16,591 bases of DNA from Tritrichomonas foetus (GCA_001839685.1 MLAK01001038.1:87388-103978), one strand, 5' to 3'. Shown: positions 6,133-15,703, counted from the stretch's first letter. Program-made: numbers and translations. Notes: generated from the letters alone by a model not told the origin.

Positions 6133-9100
6133 CTCTATAAAATACGCTTTATACTTTTCCAGCTCTGTCGGCCAACTGTCCAGCGTCTCCACATCAATCG
6201 GATAGTTTTCAAGAAAACTCTCTTGGATTTCTTTGTTGCAATCAAATACAATACTCAGAAATTGGACAGTGTAGACAAAATCAGGTGAATTTACATCAAA
6301 AATTATATCGGTCATTCCTTCACACATATCATAATGGTCTTCTGTTTCGAGCGATTTGATGTACTGAAGGAGAAATTCACGAATATTTTCTGTGATTTCC
6401 ATTTTATTTTCGTTTAAATGAACAAAAAGGTTAATTATTGGTTCCATTGTGATCTCATCACTATTTCCTTTGCATAAAATGTCTGCAATGATTTTTATGC
6501 ACTCTTGTCCCCATTGTGAATTTAAGAAATCATTATAATTTATTAGATTATTTACAATAAAGTTGAGTTTACTTTCTTGGTTGCTAGATTCATCAGAAAG
6601 ATGCTTATATAAGCTGAGCATAAAAATGGAAGATAATCTCCATTCATTTTCATTATTTTTCTTCATATCACATATCTGTTCAAAGTAATTTTGAAATACA
6701 ATAGAGAATTCTAAAGAAGAGGTGCAATTTCGAAGTAAATCATGAAGAGACACTTCATTTAAGAACGTGGAGTAATTTTGCTCGAAAATTGGTTCAACTT
6801 CTTCTTTTGTAACAGAAAAAATTCTACTTTGAGAAATTTTAGTGATGAGGTCGATATATGGTTTGGATTCTTTTTTTTCAACGGTTCGAATATTTTGAAG
6901 AAAATCTAGTATGAGTTTCGATGAGGCTTTTTGGCTCATATATGGACTAACAAATTCTATTGCATAATAAAATATTGGATATTCATCGAAAGTCAATGGA
7001 GCTAAAATAAAGTATGCCGCATTCTCACCTATGAAGTTCGCAAATTTGGTAATTAATTGTTTTGCCTGAATAATGTTTTCACTTTCCTCTTCTTCGTGAT
7101 TATGATGTTTAGCTCTATTTAGATTTTCAATGTATTTGTCATATTGAAGGTCATTTAAAATCTTAAAGAAAGTTCTACATAAGAAATAAAAGGGATTCGA
7201 CATATGCATTGGGTGTAGGAGGGTTAATGCAGCAAAAAAGTATTGAGATTCGAGTGTTCTTATAAATTGTTCGGAATTCCGTATATTTACGATAAACATA
7301 ATAAATCTCCCGCACCTATCCGAATTAGATTTACTTGTATATAGCATTTCCATCAAATTTTCATATTTTGTATTAAAAAGGTTGGAGAATTGTTCATCTG
7401 TATAAGAATTATAAAGATGAAGAAGCTCAATCAGATTCATATTATTTTCGTTATTTTGGTTTTTGTAAATATTCTTTGATTTGGCGTTTGTATTAGTTTT
7501 TAGGACAACTGGAAGTAAATCATCTAAATTTCGAAATTCATTGCATTTAAGTCTAATTTTGAGCCAATGAACAATCCTCAAAATATGTGTGAGAAAAACT
7601 TCTTCTTGAGAACCATCAATGAATCTCTTTAAATAGTCAAAACAACTATTCAATAATTCCTTTGCTAGTGCAATTTCGGCATTTTTATTTCGAAATGAAA
7701 CATCTCGATGAGTTTTCTTTCTTTTTGTAAAGAGTTCCATAACATTATCTTCTTCCTCATTTTCATTATATTCTCTATAATATCTATTATTCCTATCATC
7801 ATAATCACAATCATCATTTCTCTCTTGAAGATCCTCTTCTTCAAAATTTTTGTCATTATATATTTCGTTAGTATTATTAAATTTGAGTTCATAAACTTGA
7901 ACAAAAGCTTTTCCATATGTGATAAGTTCTGCTTTTTCATAATTTTCAAGAATTGGAATTTTTGGGAAGAATTGATGGCATAATTCTTCTGTTTGATCTC
8001 GAACTTTTTGATCACTGTCTGTTAAAAATGGAAGGAATATTTGAATTGAGAATGTGATCATTACTGATGAAATCTTCTGCGGATTTGTCAAAAATGCATC
8101 AAGAATCCATGATTTCCCTTTCTTACTAACATCAAAAGCTTGTAGAATTGCTTCATATTCATAAAGTGAAGAAATATACTCACAAAATTTTTCAGGTGAC
8201 GATGATGCATCTTTCACAATTTTTAGACCAAAAGTGAGATCTTTCAAATCAATGAATGATTCAACATTGAATTGTGACTCATTTATTTTATCACCATACT
8301 TATTAATTAATTGTTTAATATTATTGATATCCAATAAAAAATTTTCATGATGAACAAACTTTTCTTTCTCACTTAGTTTCTGCTGTTGCAAATTTGTTTG
8401 TTGCAAGTGCTTTTGTTGAGTTTGATAAATTTTGATTATGGATTGAAAGAAAAACGAAAAATTAATGTTTTTGATTGGAATTGAACCTTTTATTTCTTCA
8501 TAGAATCGTTGGATGTATTGTAGTATTCTGTTTCCCCAATCATTTCCTAAAGCAATTGATGGATCTTTTGATATAAAATTATAAATAATTTCCATTATAT
8601 ATGACAATTGTTTCCAATTCTGAATCATTTCATCGATCGAATTAATCAAATAATCAACAAAATGAAAAACTAAATCGCAATTCACTTTTTGAATTAATAA
8701 ATTCAATATTTTGGAAATGGTCTGTTCGAATTCTTCAGTAGAGCTTTTAATTATATCTAAAATTTTTTGTGACATATTTGAAACCATTTTAGCTATTAAT
8801 TCAGGGTTTTCATTATTGATAAAACTAATTATTTTATGCTCGAATGATGGAATTAGGTCAGTCATACTTGAGTGACAAAAAATATTAATGAAATATGTGA
8901 ATAAAAATTCCATATCATCTGACATAGCTACAAAATTAGCAGTATAAGTGCTAAAAATCATTTGGAAAGTATTAAATTCATGATTTTCTTTCGCAATTTT
9001 TTCTTTTTCTTCTGGCGTTAAATATTCATTAATTAAATTAATTGGACGTTGTTCATGATTTGAACTTTCATAGAAAAGTAAATAAGCACAACGTGCATTT

Positions 9101-11985
9101 TCTACATTGTCTTTACCTTTTACCAATGAATAAAATTCATCATCAGTTATATTAGTTGCATTAGTATCATCAAAATCAATCCATTGATCACGAAAAATAT
9201 GATTGTTGGTTCGACGAATTAATGAGTTATAATGACCACCTTCAGCTGTACCGGAATGTGTAATAACTCCTTTTAATGCATATTTTTCGTTTTTACCTGG
9301 AAAGTATTTAGCTGCTTCGAACTCCAGCGGAAAAGAAAACTCATTTGTTATTTTTCGACGAGATTGAGTTTGTTTATCAAAATCAAATCTTTTCAACAAA
9401 ACTACTAAAGTTTTTGGTAATTCATTAATTTCTATATCATATTTAACATCAATGCTACCTAGTACATCATCTTTGTATTGGTTGCTTTCTGTGAACATTT
9501 GTGGAACCAAAAAAAGTGGCATTGAATCCTCAAAGCAATGATACCCTTTCACAGAAATTGGGAAAAAGTAAATGTTTTCTTTGACTTCTTTGTTAAAAGT
9601 GACATTTATACCTTGAAAAATTCCAGTTTGCTTTCCCCGAAAAGTTTTAATTGATTCCATTGGTAGTTTATTAAAAAGTCGATGAAGAAATTCTTCTGCG
9701 TCTTCTTGAATCCTTGGTGAAAAATAAGGATCATCCTCTTTCCATCGGTCTGCAAAAAATTCTGTGTTTACAGAAGCTTGATTTGATAAAGCTAAATTAA
9801 TAAAAATATTTCGAAGTTCAGCAATAAATTTATTATCGCTGTTAGAATGAAATGTGGCCTCACAAAAATCAGAATTATAATATAATTGTTGAATAATAGA
9901 ATTCATATAGCAAGTTGATCCAAGATTTCTTAACCCACAAAGTCCGTTTGAATTTCTCTTAAAATTTTCAGGAGAATATCCCCAACGATTACAATCTATT
10001 TCTATTGCACACCTTAGTTTGTTAATTATTTGATTGATACTTTGTTTGTTATTTTCACGAAATAGATTAAACATCGTAAAACATTCTTTAGTATATGGTT
10101 CATGTGAAATGTTAATCATAGTTTTATATAATTTCTTTAGTAAATAAACCTTTTCCAAGCAAAAATCTGGAAATAAACCAAAAACCTTATTCAAAAAATG
10201 TACAAAACAAACATATAATTCAGTAATTGGAACATCAAGCCCACAAGATTCCTTCAGATTCGAATTTAAAATAGAATTAGAAGAAACGCTAGGGAAAGAA
10301 TCAAAATTTGTCTGTGAATTGGTAATGGAGTCAAAATTGGATTCAATGTAGTGAATCATTTTTCTGGGATCATTGTTATTGGTAATTAAGTAGGATTGAA
10401 CATCAATTAAGCGTTGGATTGTTTTTGGTGAATTTCTTTTTTCTATGCACTCTTGCACAATATTATAAACATCGTATTTATGTCGAAAAGAATTGAAAAA
10501 TGGTAAAACATTACAAGGAGATTCCCTTAAAATTTCTTTGAGAGCTTCTTTTAATTGTAAAATTAAATATTTTTCATTATCTTCAAATTTGGAAACCAAA
10601 ATTGTTAAAAGTGATAAAGCTTTTTCACTTGTTTTTACATTTTTGGAATTGACAACCAATTTTGCCAGTGGAATAATGCTTTCACTAGTAGAATTTGGAC
10701 GATTGAAATATGTGTACATATAATTAAATATATTACAAATCTTTCCTTTTAAATTATCGGGATAGAATTTGTCAACAAGTTTCTTTTGAAGATAACTTAA
10801 CACTTCATTGTATTTGTAATTATTCTGCCTTTTTATATGTTTATTATAAAATATTGTTAATAAATATTGCATTACTTTTTCATTTGTTTCGTTTTGCATC
10901 AGTTCAATAATGCTTTTTGGATTAGAGAATAAATTTAAAAGTTTCGAACTATTTGGTAAAATATTTAGCAATTTCCAAGAAATTTCTTGTATTTGAACGT
11001 TTAATTTGTTGGAATCATTCATTGAAGGATTCTCTGGGATTTCTCCCCGCACGAAATCTAAAATATTTTCTATTAATTGAAATTCATGATAGAAAAGTTC
11101 AGTTAAAAAAAATTTTTTGTAGTCAAAATAGGAATCTTGTGGAGAATTTTGAGTTGCTGCATAGATCACTAAGTCGGATGATAAGTTGTAGTTTGAAAGT
11201 GCGTAATTTGGTGGGTATATTACACGTTCTTGGTTCATTAAAATAACACTTTCTGCATTAATATGACTTTCAAATCCAATTCTTAAAGCGATATCACTGA
11301 ATAAAGTAGTTTTAAATACTTCTATTTCGTTTTCATGATGAGAAAAATCAAAAACTTTAACTGAATGATCAAATTTGATTTTTTTGTGTCTATGGATTTT
11401 ATGAGATGAAAAATCAATAATTGATTCATAATTATAAATAAATTTGTAAACAAATTCTAATGTTCCTAATAAAATATTCTTATCAACAAATTCATACTTT
11501 TCATTTAATATTAAATTGGTATGTTCAAAAATATTACTGATGACCAGTTCTCTTTTGTGAATTGGAATTGATCTGAAAATTTTCATAAATGATGAAAAAA
11601 TAGTGTCAAGTTGATTTTCATCAAAAAAAAAATATCGATCTATATATTGACTAAGTAGAACTTCATTGAGATCATAAAGTACTGAAATTATTGAACCAGC
11701 TCGATTTATTGCGTTTGGGATTGTTGCCGATAAAAATTCGTATATCGATGGAATGAAATCGTCAATATTGTCGTTTAAATAAGCAATTATCATTGATAAT
11801 ATGATTTCCCATCCTTTGCTGTTTAATATTCCTGGCCCGCGCTTGTTGAAAAGGAAAAATAAACTCGATGAATAATAATCTGGCATTTTATAAAAGTCAC
11901 TGCATATTATCTGAATTTGTATGTTTGTTAACGGAATGAGAGTGTTGTCGAAGTCTATTGAGTGATTGGATTCATTCGGATCCAT
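6130..11985 (-). CDS. giant ubiquitin carboxyl-terminal hydrolase, peptidase family C19 (USP9X/USP34-like)
   Basis: 1951 residues in one uninterrupted frame; the start is a clear ATG. A USP catalytic core occupies about 682-975. The Cys box GLRNLGSTCYMN has nucleophile Cys692; the His box GTAEGGHYNSL has His918; WIDFDD supplies Asp939, so the Cys-His-Asp triad is complete and activity is likely. The core is only about 290 residues and I see no CxxC zinc-ribbon pairs in its fingers region. Residues about 195-277 look like a ubiquitin-like fold (VKVFDF to SDLVIYAA), as in USP9X. The rest is long, helical, repeat-like sequence rich in Leu, Ile, Asn and Phe, probably an armadillo/HEAT-type scaffold. 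A Gln-rich patch lies at about 1188-1208 and an acidic Asp/Glu/Asn-rich linker at about 1378-1415. The enzyme removes ubiquitin from substrate proteins; the substrates cannot be inferred. It is third in a run of three minus-strand genes, about 420 bp downstream of the transporter. Confidence 0.92.
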   Translation of the reverse strand: MDPNESNHSIDFDNTLIPLTNIQIQIICSDFYKMPDYYSSSLFFLFNKRGPGILNSKGWEIILSMIIAYLNDNIDDFIPSIYEFLSATIPNAINRAGSIISVLYDLNEVLLSQYIDRYFFFDENQLDTIFSSFMKIFRSIPIHKRELVISNIFEHTNLILNEKYEFVDKNILLGTLEFVYKFIYNYESIIDFSSHKIHRHKKIKFDHSVKVFDFSHHENEIEVFKTTLFSDIALRIGFESHINAESVILMNQERVIYPPNYALSNYNLSSDLVIYAATQNSPQDSYFDYKKFFLTELFYHEFQLIENILDFVRGEIPENPSMNDSNKLNVQIQEISWKLLNILPNSSKLLNLFSNPKSIIELMQNETNEKVMQYLLTIFYNKHIKRQNNYKYNEVLSYLQKKLVDKFYPDNLKGKICNIFNYMYTYFNRPNSTSESIIPLAKLVVNSKNVKTSEKALSLLTILVSKFEDNEKYLILQLKEALKEILRESPCNVLPFFNSFRHKYDVYNIVQECIEKRNSPKTIQRLIDVQSYLITNNNDPRKMIHYIESNFDSITNSQTNFDSFPSVSSNSILNSNLKESCGLDVPITELYVCFVHFLNKVFGLFPDFCLEKVYLLKKLYKTMINISHEPYTKECFTMFNLFRENNKQSINQIINKLRCAIEIDCNRWGYSPENFKRNSNGLCGLRNLGSTCYMNSIIQQLYYNSDFCEATFHSNSDNKFIAELRNIFINLALSNQASVNTEFFADRWKEDDPYFSPRIQEDAEEFLHRLFNKLPMESIKTFRGKQTGIFQGINVTFNKEVKENIYFFPISVKGYHCFEDSMPLFLVPQMFTESNQYKDDVLGSIDVKYDIEINELPKTLVVLLKRFDFDKQTQSRRKITNEFSFPLEFEAAKYFPGKNEKYALKGVITHSGTAEGGHYNSLIRRTNNHIFRDQWIDFDDTNATNITDDEFYSLVKGKDNVENARCAYLLFYESSNHEQRPINLINEYLTPEEKEKIAKENHEFNTFQMIFSTYTANFVAMSDDMEFLFTYFINIFCHSSMTDLIPSFEHKIISFINNENPELIAKMVSNMSQKILDIIKSSTEEFEQTISKILNLLIQKVNCDLVFHFVDYLINSIDEMIQNWKQLSYIMEIIYNFISKDPSIALGNDWGNRILQYIQRFYEEIKGSIPIKNINFSFFFQSIIKIYQTQQKHLQQTNLQQQKLSEKEKFVHHENFLLDINNIKQLINKYGDKINESQFNVESFIDLKDLTFGLKIVKDASSSPEKFCEYISSLYEYEAILQAFDVSKKGKSWILDAFLTNPQKISSVMITFSIQIFLPFLTDSDQKVRDQTEELCHQFFPKIPILENYEKAELITYGKAFVQVYELKFNNTNEIYNDKNFEEEDLQERNDDCDYDDRNNRYYREYNENEEEDNVMELFTKRKKTHRDVSFRNKNAEIALAKELLNSCFDYLKRFIDGSQEEVFLTHILRIVHWLKIRLKCNEFRNLDDLLPVVLKTNTNAKSKNIYKNQNNENNMNLIELLHLYNSYTDEQFSNLFNTKYENLMEMLYTSKSNSDRCGRFIMFIVNIRNSEQFIRTLESQYFFAALTLLHPMHMSNPFYFLCRTFFKILNDLQYDKYIENLNRAKHHNHEEEESENIIQAKQLITKFANFIGENAAYFILAPLTFDEYPIFYYAIEFVSPYMSQKASSKLILDFLQNIRTVEKKESKPYIDLITKISQSRIFSVTKEEVEPIFEQNYSTFLNEVSLHDLLRNCTSSLEFSIVFQNYFEQICDMKKNNENEWRLSSIFMLSLYKHLSDESSNQESKLNFIVNNLINYNDFLNSQWGQECIKIIADILCKGNSDEITMEPIINLFVHLNENKMEITENIREFLLQYIKSLETEDHYDMCEGMTDIIFDVNSPDFVYTVQFLSIVFDCNKEIQESFLENYPIDVETLDSWPTELEKYKAYFIE

Positions 11986-12405
11986 GGGGTTAATTTAAAA
12001 CCGTTTTTAGAGGTAAAATTTATGGTCAAATATGATGTGATTTAGTAAATAGGCATATTTTTTTTGTGAAAATGAATTCACTTTTGTGAGAAGTGACTTT
12101 TGGCAACTCATATATAATACTTTTTTATCTTAGATACTGAAAAATTAATGAATTATGGCTCTTATTCCAGTGCAACATTCATTTTACTTTTCTTATAATA
12201 ATTTTCCTTATGTAATAATGATCGGTTGTTCAATTGTAGTTAATGTATTAACAAAAGATTTGAAAATGCATTAAATATATATTCTTATGTTTTGACACAA
12301 AGAATTAAAAAGTAGAATCAATATATGTAAAATAAGTACCTAAATGATAATCCAGGAATGAACCTCAAATAATGTAATCTGTCATAATTATGAATAATTT
12401 CTAGT
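11986..12405. other. intergenic region between transporter 3' end and ubiquitin hydrolase start
   Basis: 420 bp of AT-rich DNA. It must hold the hydrolase promoter, but I find no good initiator match near that ATG. It also contains a 39-codon plus-strand ORF described separately. Confidence 0.6.
12155..12274 (+). other. 39-codon ORF, weak candidate
   Basis: ATG to TAA in the intergenic region, opposite in strand to its neighbours. The stop is followed by A, giving the UAAA overlap seen at real genes here. The product (MALIPVQHSFYFSYNN at its start) has a hydrophobic middle (about 18-31). No family is recognised. Such ORFs are expected by chance in this composition, so it is listed only as a possibility. 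Confidence 0.15.
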
Positions 12406-12408
12406 TTA
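12405..12408 (-). promoter_or_regulatory. UAAA polyadenylation signal overlapping the stop codon (transporter gene)
   Basis: The transporter gene ends CAT TTA TAA ACT, so the stop codon is part of UAAA. Confidence 0.55.
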
Positions 12409-13944
12409 TAAATGTATTGATAAAGTTATTCCATAACCAACAGAAGAGACAATAGCCATTCCAATGAATAATGTCACCCATCCAACAGTGAAGAACTCAG
12501 GTCCTTCTAAAAATGTGAATTGAGTTACTTGGTCTGGTTGTCCAGGAAGATGCTTACATACCCCTGATACAAGTGCATTTGGGAAAGATGAAATATGGAA
12601 TAGCTGTGCTCCACTGATCATTAATGCAGATAATGATACGAATAGGCTAGGATGACCAGTCTTGGTTGACAGAATTGCAATAACAGGATATAAAATTGAT
12701 GCGGCTGAAGTAGAATTAATTAATGAACCAAGTACTCCCTCTATTAATAAAAAGAGAAGTAATAAAGGCCACATTGCAATTCTATCAAGTAGGCTTCCTG
12801 TGGATGAAGAAATAAGGTCTAATAATCCAGATATTTTCATCGCTTCTCCAAGTGCTAAACCACCTCCCATTAATGCAAGAGTTGACCATCTTACTGCATG
12901 GAAATCTTCAACAGTCATAATTCCACTTCCAAAGAAAGTAATAACTGGAATTAACGAAGTAATTCCAACATGACCTAAAATAGAGGGTATTTGTTCTTCT
13001 AAAGTCCATAAAACAATTGTAATTAGTGTAAAGATGCATGCATAAGTATGTTTTATATTCCAAGGTTCATAATCAGCCTTAGTTTCAATGACTGTAATTT
13101 TGTTTCTTTTTGACTTAAATCTAAGGATCAGATAAACCCATTCTAAGACACAAATTATTATTGATACTGGAAATCCAAATGCCATCCATTCAGCAAAAGA
13201 TATATTTCTATTTTGTGATTCTTGCATATATTTTAATGCAAGGATATTCTGAGGTGATGCAATTGTTGTTGGCATTCCTCCACAATTTCCACTCCATGCA
13301 ATTCCGAAAAGGAAAGCCTTTATAAAAGGATCATCAGGATCCAATGATCGAATAATCGGCATAGTAAACGTTAAAACTAAAGTAGTTGAAGCTACATTTG
13401 AAAGGAAAGCAGCAACAACGAGATTTAGTAACATTAATGTTAATAGAATAAACTTGGGGTTCTTTGAAATATGTTTAAAAACTAATCTTGAAACTCTATC
13501 AGTTATATGTAATTTTGATAAACATTCACTCATAGTCATGGAGCCTAGAAAAACAAATATTATTGGATCCATGAATTTATATGAAAAACTAGAAGCTACT
13601 TGACTTGCAGGAAGGCGCATACTTGTCTCACGATCTAAGCCAATACCAAGCCATACACCAAGTGCAGGAACAAGATAAGCTGTAGCATAAGCAGGTATTC
13701 CTTCTGTTCCCCATAAAAACGCGATGGTACATAGCATTGCGAAACATGAATGTTCACTTGGATGTGTTTTCATTATTGGTATTGTATAAATAACGCAAAA
13801 AATAACTGCAGCTGCGAGAGGTAAAAAAGATTGACGTTTCTTCTTGCCTGTTTCAATATTTGTTGGTTCATCTGTGAATGCTGATATTTCTGTATCTGCT
13901 CCAAAAACTAGAGGTGTTTTGTCAGCACTTATGATGTTATCCAT
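12406..13944 (-). CDS. SLC13/DASS-family sodium-coupled anion symporter, Pho91-type without SPX
   Basis: 512 residues. I start at the ATG at 13944; the frame extends 9 nt further upstream to a TTG, which is not a credible start. Many hydrophobic segments fill about residues 40-510, as expected for the 11-13-helix divalent anion/Na+ symporter family. Two key family motifs are visible: FLSNVASTT at about 181-188 and LINSTSAASILYP at about 408-420, the paired Ser-Asn/Asn-Ser-Thr hairpin sites that bind Na+ and the anion. The first, followed by MPIIRSL, resembles yeast Pho87/Pho90/Pho91 phosphate carriers more than the dicarboxylate branch, but the N-terminal SPX domain of those proteins is absent; only a polar cytosolic tail of about 38 residues precedes the membrane part. 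Phosphate, sulfate or dicarboxylate are all possible substrates. It lies between the orphan membrane protein and the ubiquitin hydrolase on the same strand. The gene looks intact. Confidence 0.9.
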   Translation of the reverse strand: MDNIISADKTPLVFGADTEISAFTDEPTNIETGKKKRQSFLPLAAAVIFCVIYTIPIMKTHPSEHSCFAMLCTIAFLWGTEGIPAYATAYLVPALGVWLGIGLDRETSMRLPASQVASSFSYKFMDPIIFVFLGSMTMSECLSKLHITDRVSRLVFKHISKNPKFILLTLMLLNLVVAAFLSNVASTTLVLTFTMPIIRSLDPDDPFIKAFLFGIAWSGNCGGMPTTIASPQNILALKYMQESQNRNISFAEWMAFGFPVSIIICVLEWVYLILRFKSKRNKITVIETKADYEPWNIKHTYACIFTLITIVLWTLEEQIPSILGHVGITSLIPVITFFGSGIMTVEDFHAVRWSTLALMGGGLALGEAMKISGLLDLISSSTGSLLDRIAMWPLLLLFLLIEGVLGSLINSTSAASILYPVIAILSTKTGHPSLFVSLSALMISGAQLFHISSFPNALVSGVCKHLPGQPDQVTQFTFLEGPEFFTVGWVTLFIGMAIVSSVGYGITLSIHL

Positions 13945-14378
13945 CAATTTCAAAAGTTTTTATTGATGCGAAATTGAAATTTGTTGTTTCATTGAATTGA
14001 AATCTTTTTCATAACTCTATTTCAGAGTGTCGTTTTAGGAAGAAAAGATTCAATGTTGGCAAAAATCTGTCATTTCACGAAATTATTCGATTGGAAGTGT
14101 CATTTCTCATTCAAAATTTTGAACCCTCCGACAATAAAAATGAAGTTTACATGTCTGATTATGAAAAGTTATGCTATTTTAAGGAATTCCTTCCTTTTAA
14201 GAAGTCCCACATTTGATGAGTCAGGTGCACAATACAATAGACATTTAGCATTCGCACTTTAATGAGTTGAGACAAATCGATATTTATGCATTAAAGAAAT
14301 TATCACTCATCGTTACGCAAAGATGGATAAAAAGAGAATTCATTCATATAGCCTGTGAGTAGAAAATTGGGTATTTTA
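13945..14378. other. intergenic region upstream of the transporter
   Basis: 434 bp of AT-rich DNA between the orphan membrane protein's 3' end and the transporter's ATG. A TCAATAAA about 20 nt before the transporter start could be a poor initiator. A 69-codon plus-strand frame (14053-14262) is probably chance. I see no other structure. Confidence 0.6.
14375..14378 (-). promoter_or_regulatory. UAAA polyadenylation signal immediately after the stop (orphan membrane protein gene)
   Basis: The coding frame ends TAT TAA TAA AAT: two stop codons in tandem, with UAAA starting at the first base after the first stop. Confidence 0.5.
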
Positions 14379-15098
14379 TTAATAGGACTTGCGCATTACC
14401 TGAACTGAGCAGAGTACAATTTCGAAGACAACAATAAGTGCAATCAATGTGATCACAAAGACCGGTGATACTATTGGATTTTTCTGACTGCCAAAAACTT
14501 GATACTGTTCTTCTTCAACTTCATCCACGATTTCTGCATCATCATCTATGTCGTGGTATGGATCTTCTTCGGCAGCTTGTGGGTTGGCGCCTGCGTTTTT
14601 CTTGTTGATGTAATTTTCGAGCGCTGTTGTGTTTAGTTCACTTTTGAAGAAGCATAGATACTGTTCAACAATTGTTCCATTTGGCGCCACTGCCGTAACT
14701 TCCATTGTTTTGTCGCTTTGAATGTAGATTCCAAATTTGTAACCACTTTTTGTTGAAACGTTGCAGATTTTCTTGCCGCCAACGTCGTTGAAAGCAAAGC
14801 TCCTCCAGTGGCGGTCTTCACCAGCGACGTACAAGCCTCGATTCAATCCCTGGAAATAAAGTTTGGCTTCTCCTTTGAGCGCGGAAAGAGGTGGGTTTGG
14901 TGTTTGGTCAGTTGGAACTTTTCCTGGTTCCCAAGCTGTTGCGTATGTGAATTGTTCGTAGTCATCGTTGTGGAAGACAAAATTATATTTAAGTTGGGGT
15001 GAATATGAGCGGGCTGAGCCAGGATAGACTGACCAGGTTCCAACAAGAACAGTCTTTGCGTCAATCGCGTAAACTGAAGCGAAGTAAAGGAAAAACAT
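14379..15098 (-). CDS. orphan type I membrane protein with signal peptide and acidic stalk
   Basis: 239 residues from the ATG at 15098. The frame runs 39 nt further to a TTG at 15137, but the ATG places a signal peptide (MFFLYFASVYA) at the N-terminus and an initiator-like element just upstream, so it is preferred. The lumenal or extracellular part (about 12-175) is predicted mostly beta: GTWSVYPG at 20-27, two cysteines (112, 149) that could pair, and three N-x-S/T sites (Asn113, Asn140, Asn156). An acidic stalk (about 177-198, rich in Asp and Glu) leads to one membrane helix at about 209-231 and a short tail ending MRKSY. The topology is that of a type I surface or ER/Golgi protein. I recognise no family; the GTW start faintly recalls lipocalin-like folds but that is not evidence. 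Codon use and UAAA context look like those of its neighbours, so it should be a real gene of unknown function. Confidence 0.75.
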   Translation of the reverse strand: MFFLYFASVYAIDAKTVLVGTWSVYPGSARSYSPQLKYNFVFHNDDYEQFTYATAWEPGKVPTDQTPNPPLSALKGEAKLYFQGLNRGLYVAGEDRHWRSFAFNDVGGKKICNVSTKSGYKFGIYIQSDKTMEVTAVAPNGTIVEQYLCFFKSELNTTALENYINKKNAGANPQAAEEDPYHDIDDDAEIVDEVEEEQYQVFGSQKNPIVSPVFVITLIALIVVFEIVLCSVQVMRKSY

Positions 15099-15109
15099 TG
15101 GAATAAAAT

Positions 15110-15121
15110 AGTTATGAGTGA
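15110..15121 (-). promoter_or_regulatory. candidate initiator (Inr) of the orphan membrane protein gene
   Basis: The minus strand reads TCACTCATAACT, close to the trichomonad initiator TCA(+1)YTWYTCATTA. Transcription from its A would give a leader of 21 nt before the ATG at 15098, about the usual length. This supports the ATG rather than the upstream TTG as start. Confidence 0.4.
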
Positions 15122-15272
15122 AATGGCTCCTATTCAATTATCTTGAAACAGTATTCAAAAAATTGAATATAAAGCCAAATATTTGAGAAATTTACAAAAA
15201 TTACATGAAAAAATGTGACGAAATAATTGAATGATATCAAAAAAAAGTTTGTCTTGCTTTTTCATGAGTTAT

Positions 15273-15294
15273 CTTATTATTTCAAAATAATAAG
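15273..15294. repeat. 10-bp perfect inverted repeat with 2-nt spacer
   Basis: CTTATTATTT and its exact reverse complement AAATAATAAG are separated by CA. It lies about 175 bp upstream of the orphan membrane protein start. The two-base loop makes an RNA hairpin strained; a DNA-binding site or chance in AT-rich DNA are alternatives. Confidence 0.5.
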
Positions 15295-15621
15295 AATTTC
15301 TGTTCTGATATTATTTTTATATTTATGTGTAAATACTTAACTCACTGGCTATACTTTCATTAATTTACAATTAACATCAATAAACCGAAAAATATTTTTT
15401 TTTGTAAATTGAATAACTTTCTCGATTGATAAAACAAATGGAATTATTTCAATTATTCGCAAAACACATTCAAAATGTACTCAAAACTTCCAATAAATTG
15501 ACAGTTGTTGGAATTATTTCTGTTCTCAAAAAAAATGAAAAAGTGAATGGCTTCACTGTTTCACTAAATCTTCTTTCTAATTGTCACTTTGTCGAGCAAA
15601 AACTTCTCCTTTCATTATAAT

Positions 15622-15636
15622 ATCTCTAATAGAGAT
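15622..15636. repeat. 7-bp inverted repeat with single-base centre
   Basis: ATCTCTA and TAGAGAT flank one A. It lies just after the weak 60-codon frame. No function is evident. Confidence 0.4.
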
Positions 15637-15703
15637 TCTCTATATTGCTACTCGTTTTAAGGATGTAGTCCCATGCCGTTAACTATTAAAAAAATTGAAT
15701 ATG

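Noticed and set aside
7665..8015. Met/Ile/Lys-rich open frame, and an antisense Ile/Phe-rich frame, inside the ubiquitin hydrolase gene
   Set aside because: Both are shadows of the acidic Asp/Glu/Asn-rich linker of the hydrolase.
10493..11246. Plus-strand open frames of 76 and 97 codons inside the ubiquitin hydrolase gene
   Set aside because: Antisense to a long, clearly coding frame, with no recognisable product.
12662..12973. 103-codon plus-strand frame inside the transporter gene
   Set aside because: Antisense to membrane-helix codons of a well-identified SLC13 gene.
14053..14262. 69-codon plus-strand frame upstream of the transporter
   Set aside because: No motif, unlike-protein composition, and a frame of this length is expected by chance in AT-rich spacer DNA.
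14633..15064. Overlapping frames on both strands across the orphan membrane protein
   Set aside because: They are shadows of the frame that has the signal peptide, sequons and membrane helix.
15438..15620. 60-codon plus-strand frame
   Set aside because: It begins with an ATG but has no recognisable domain, no convincing initiator, and is not long enough to stand out from chance.
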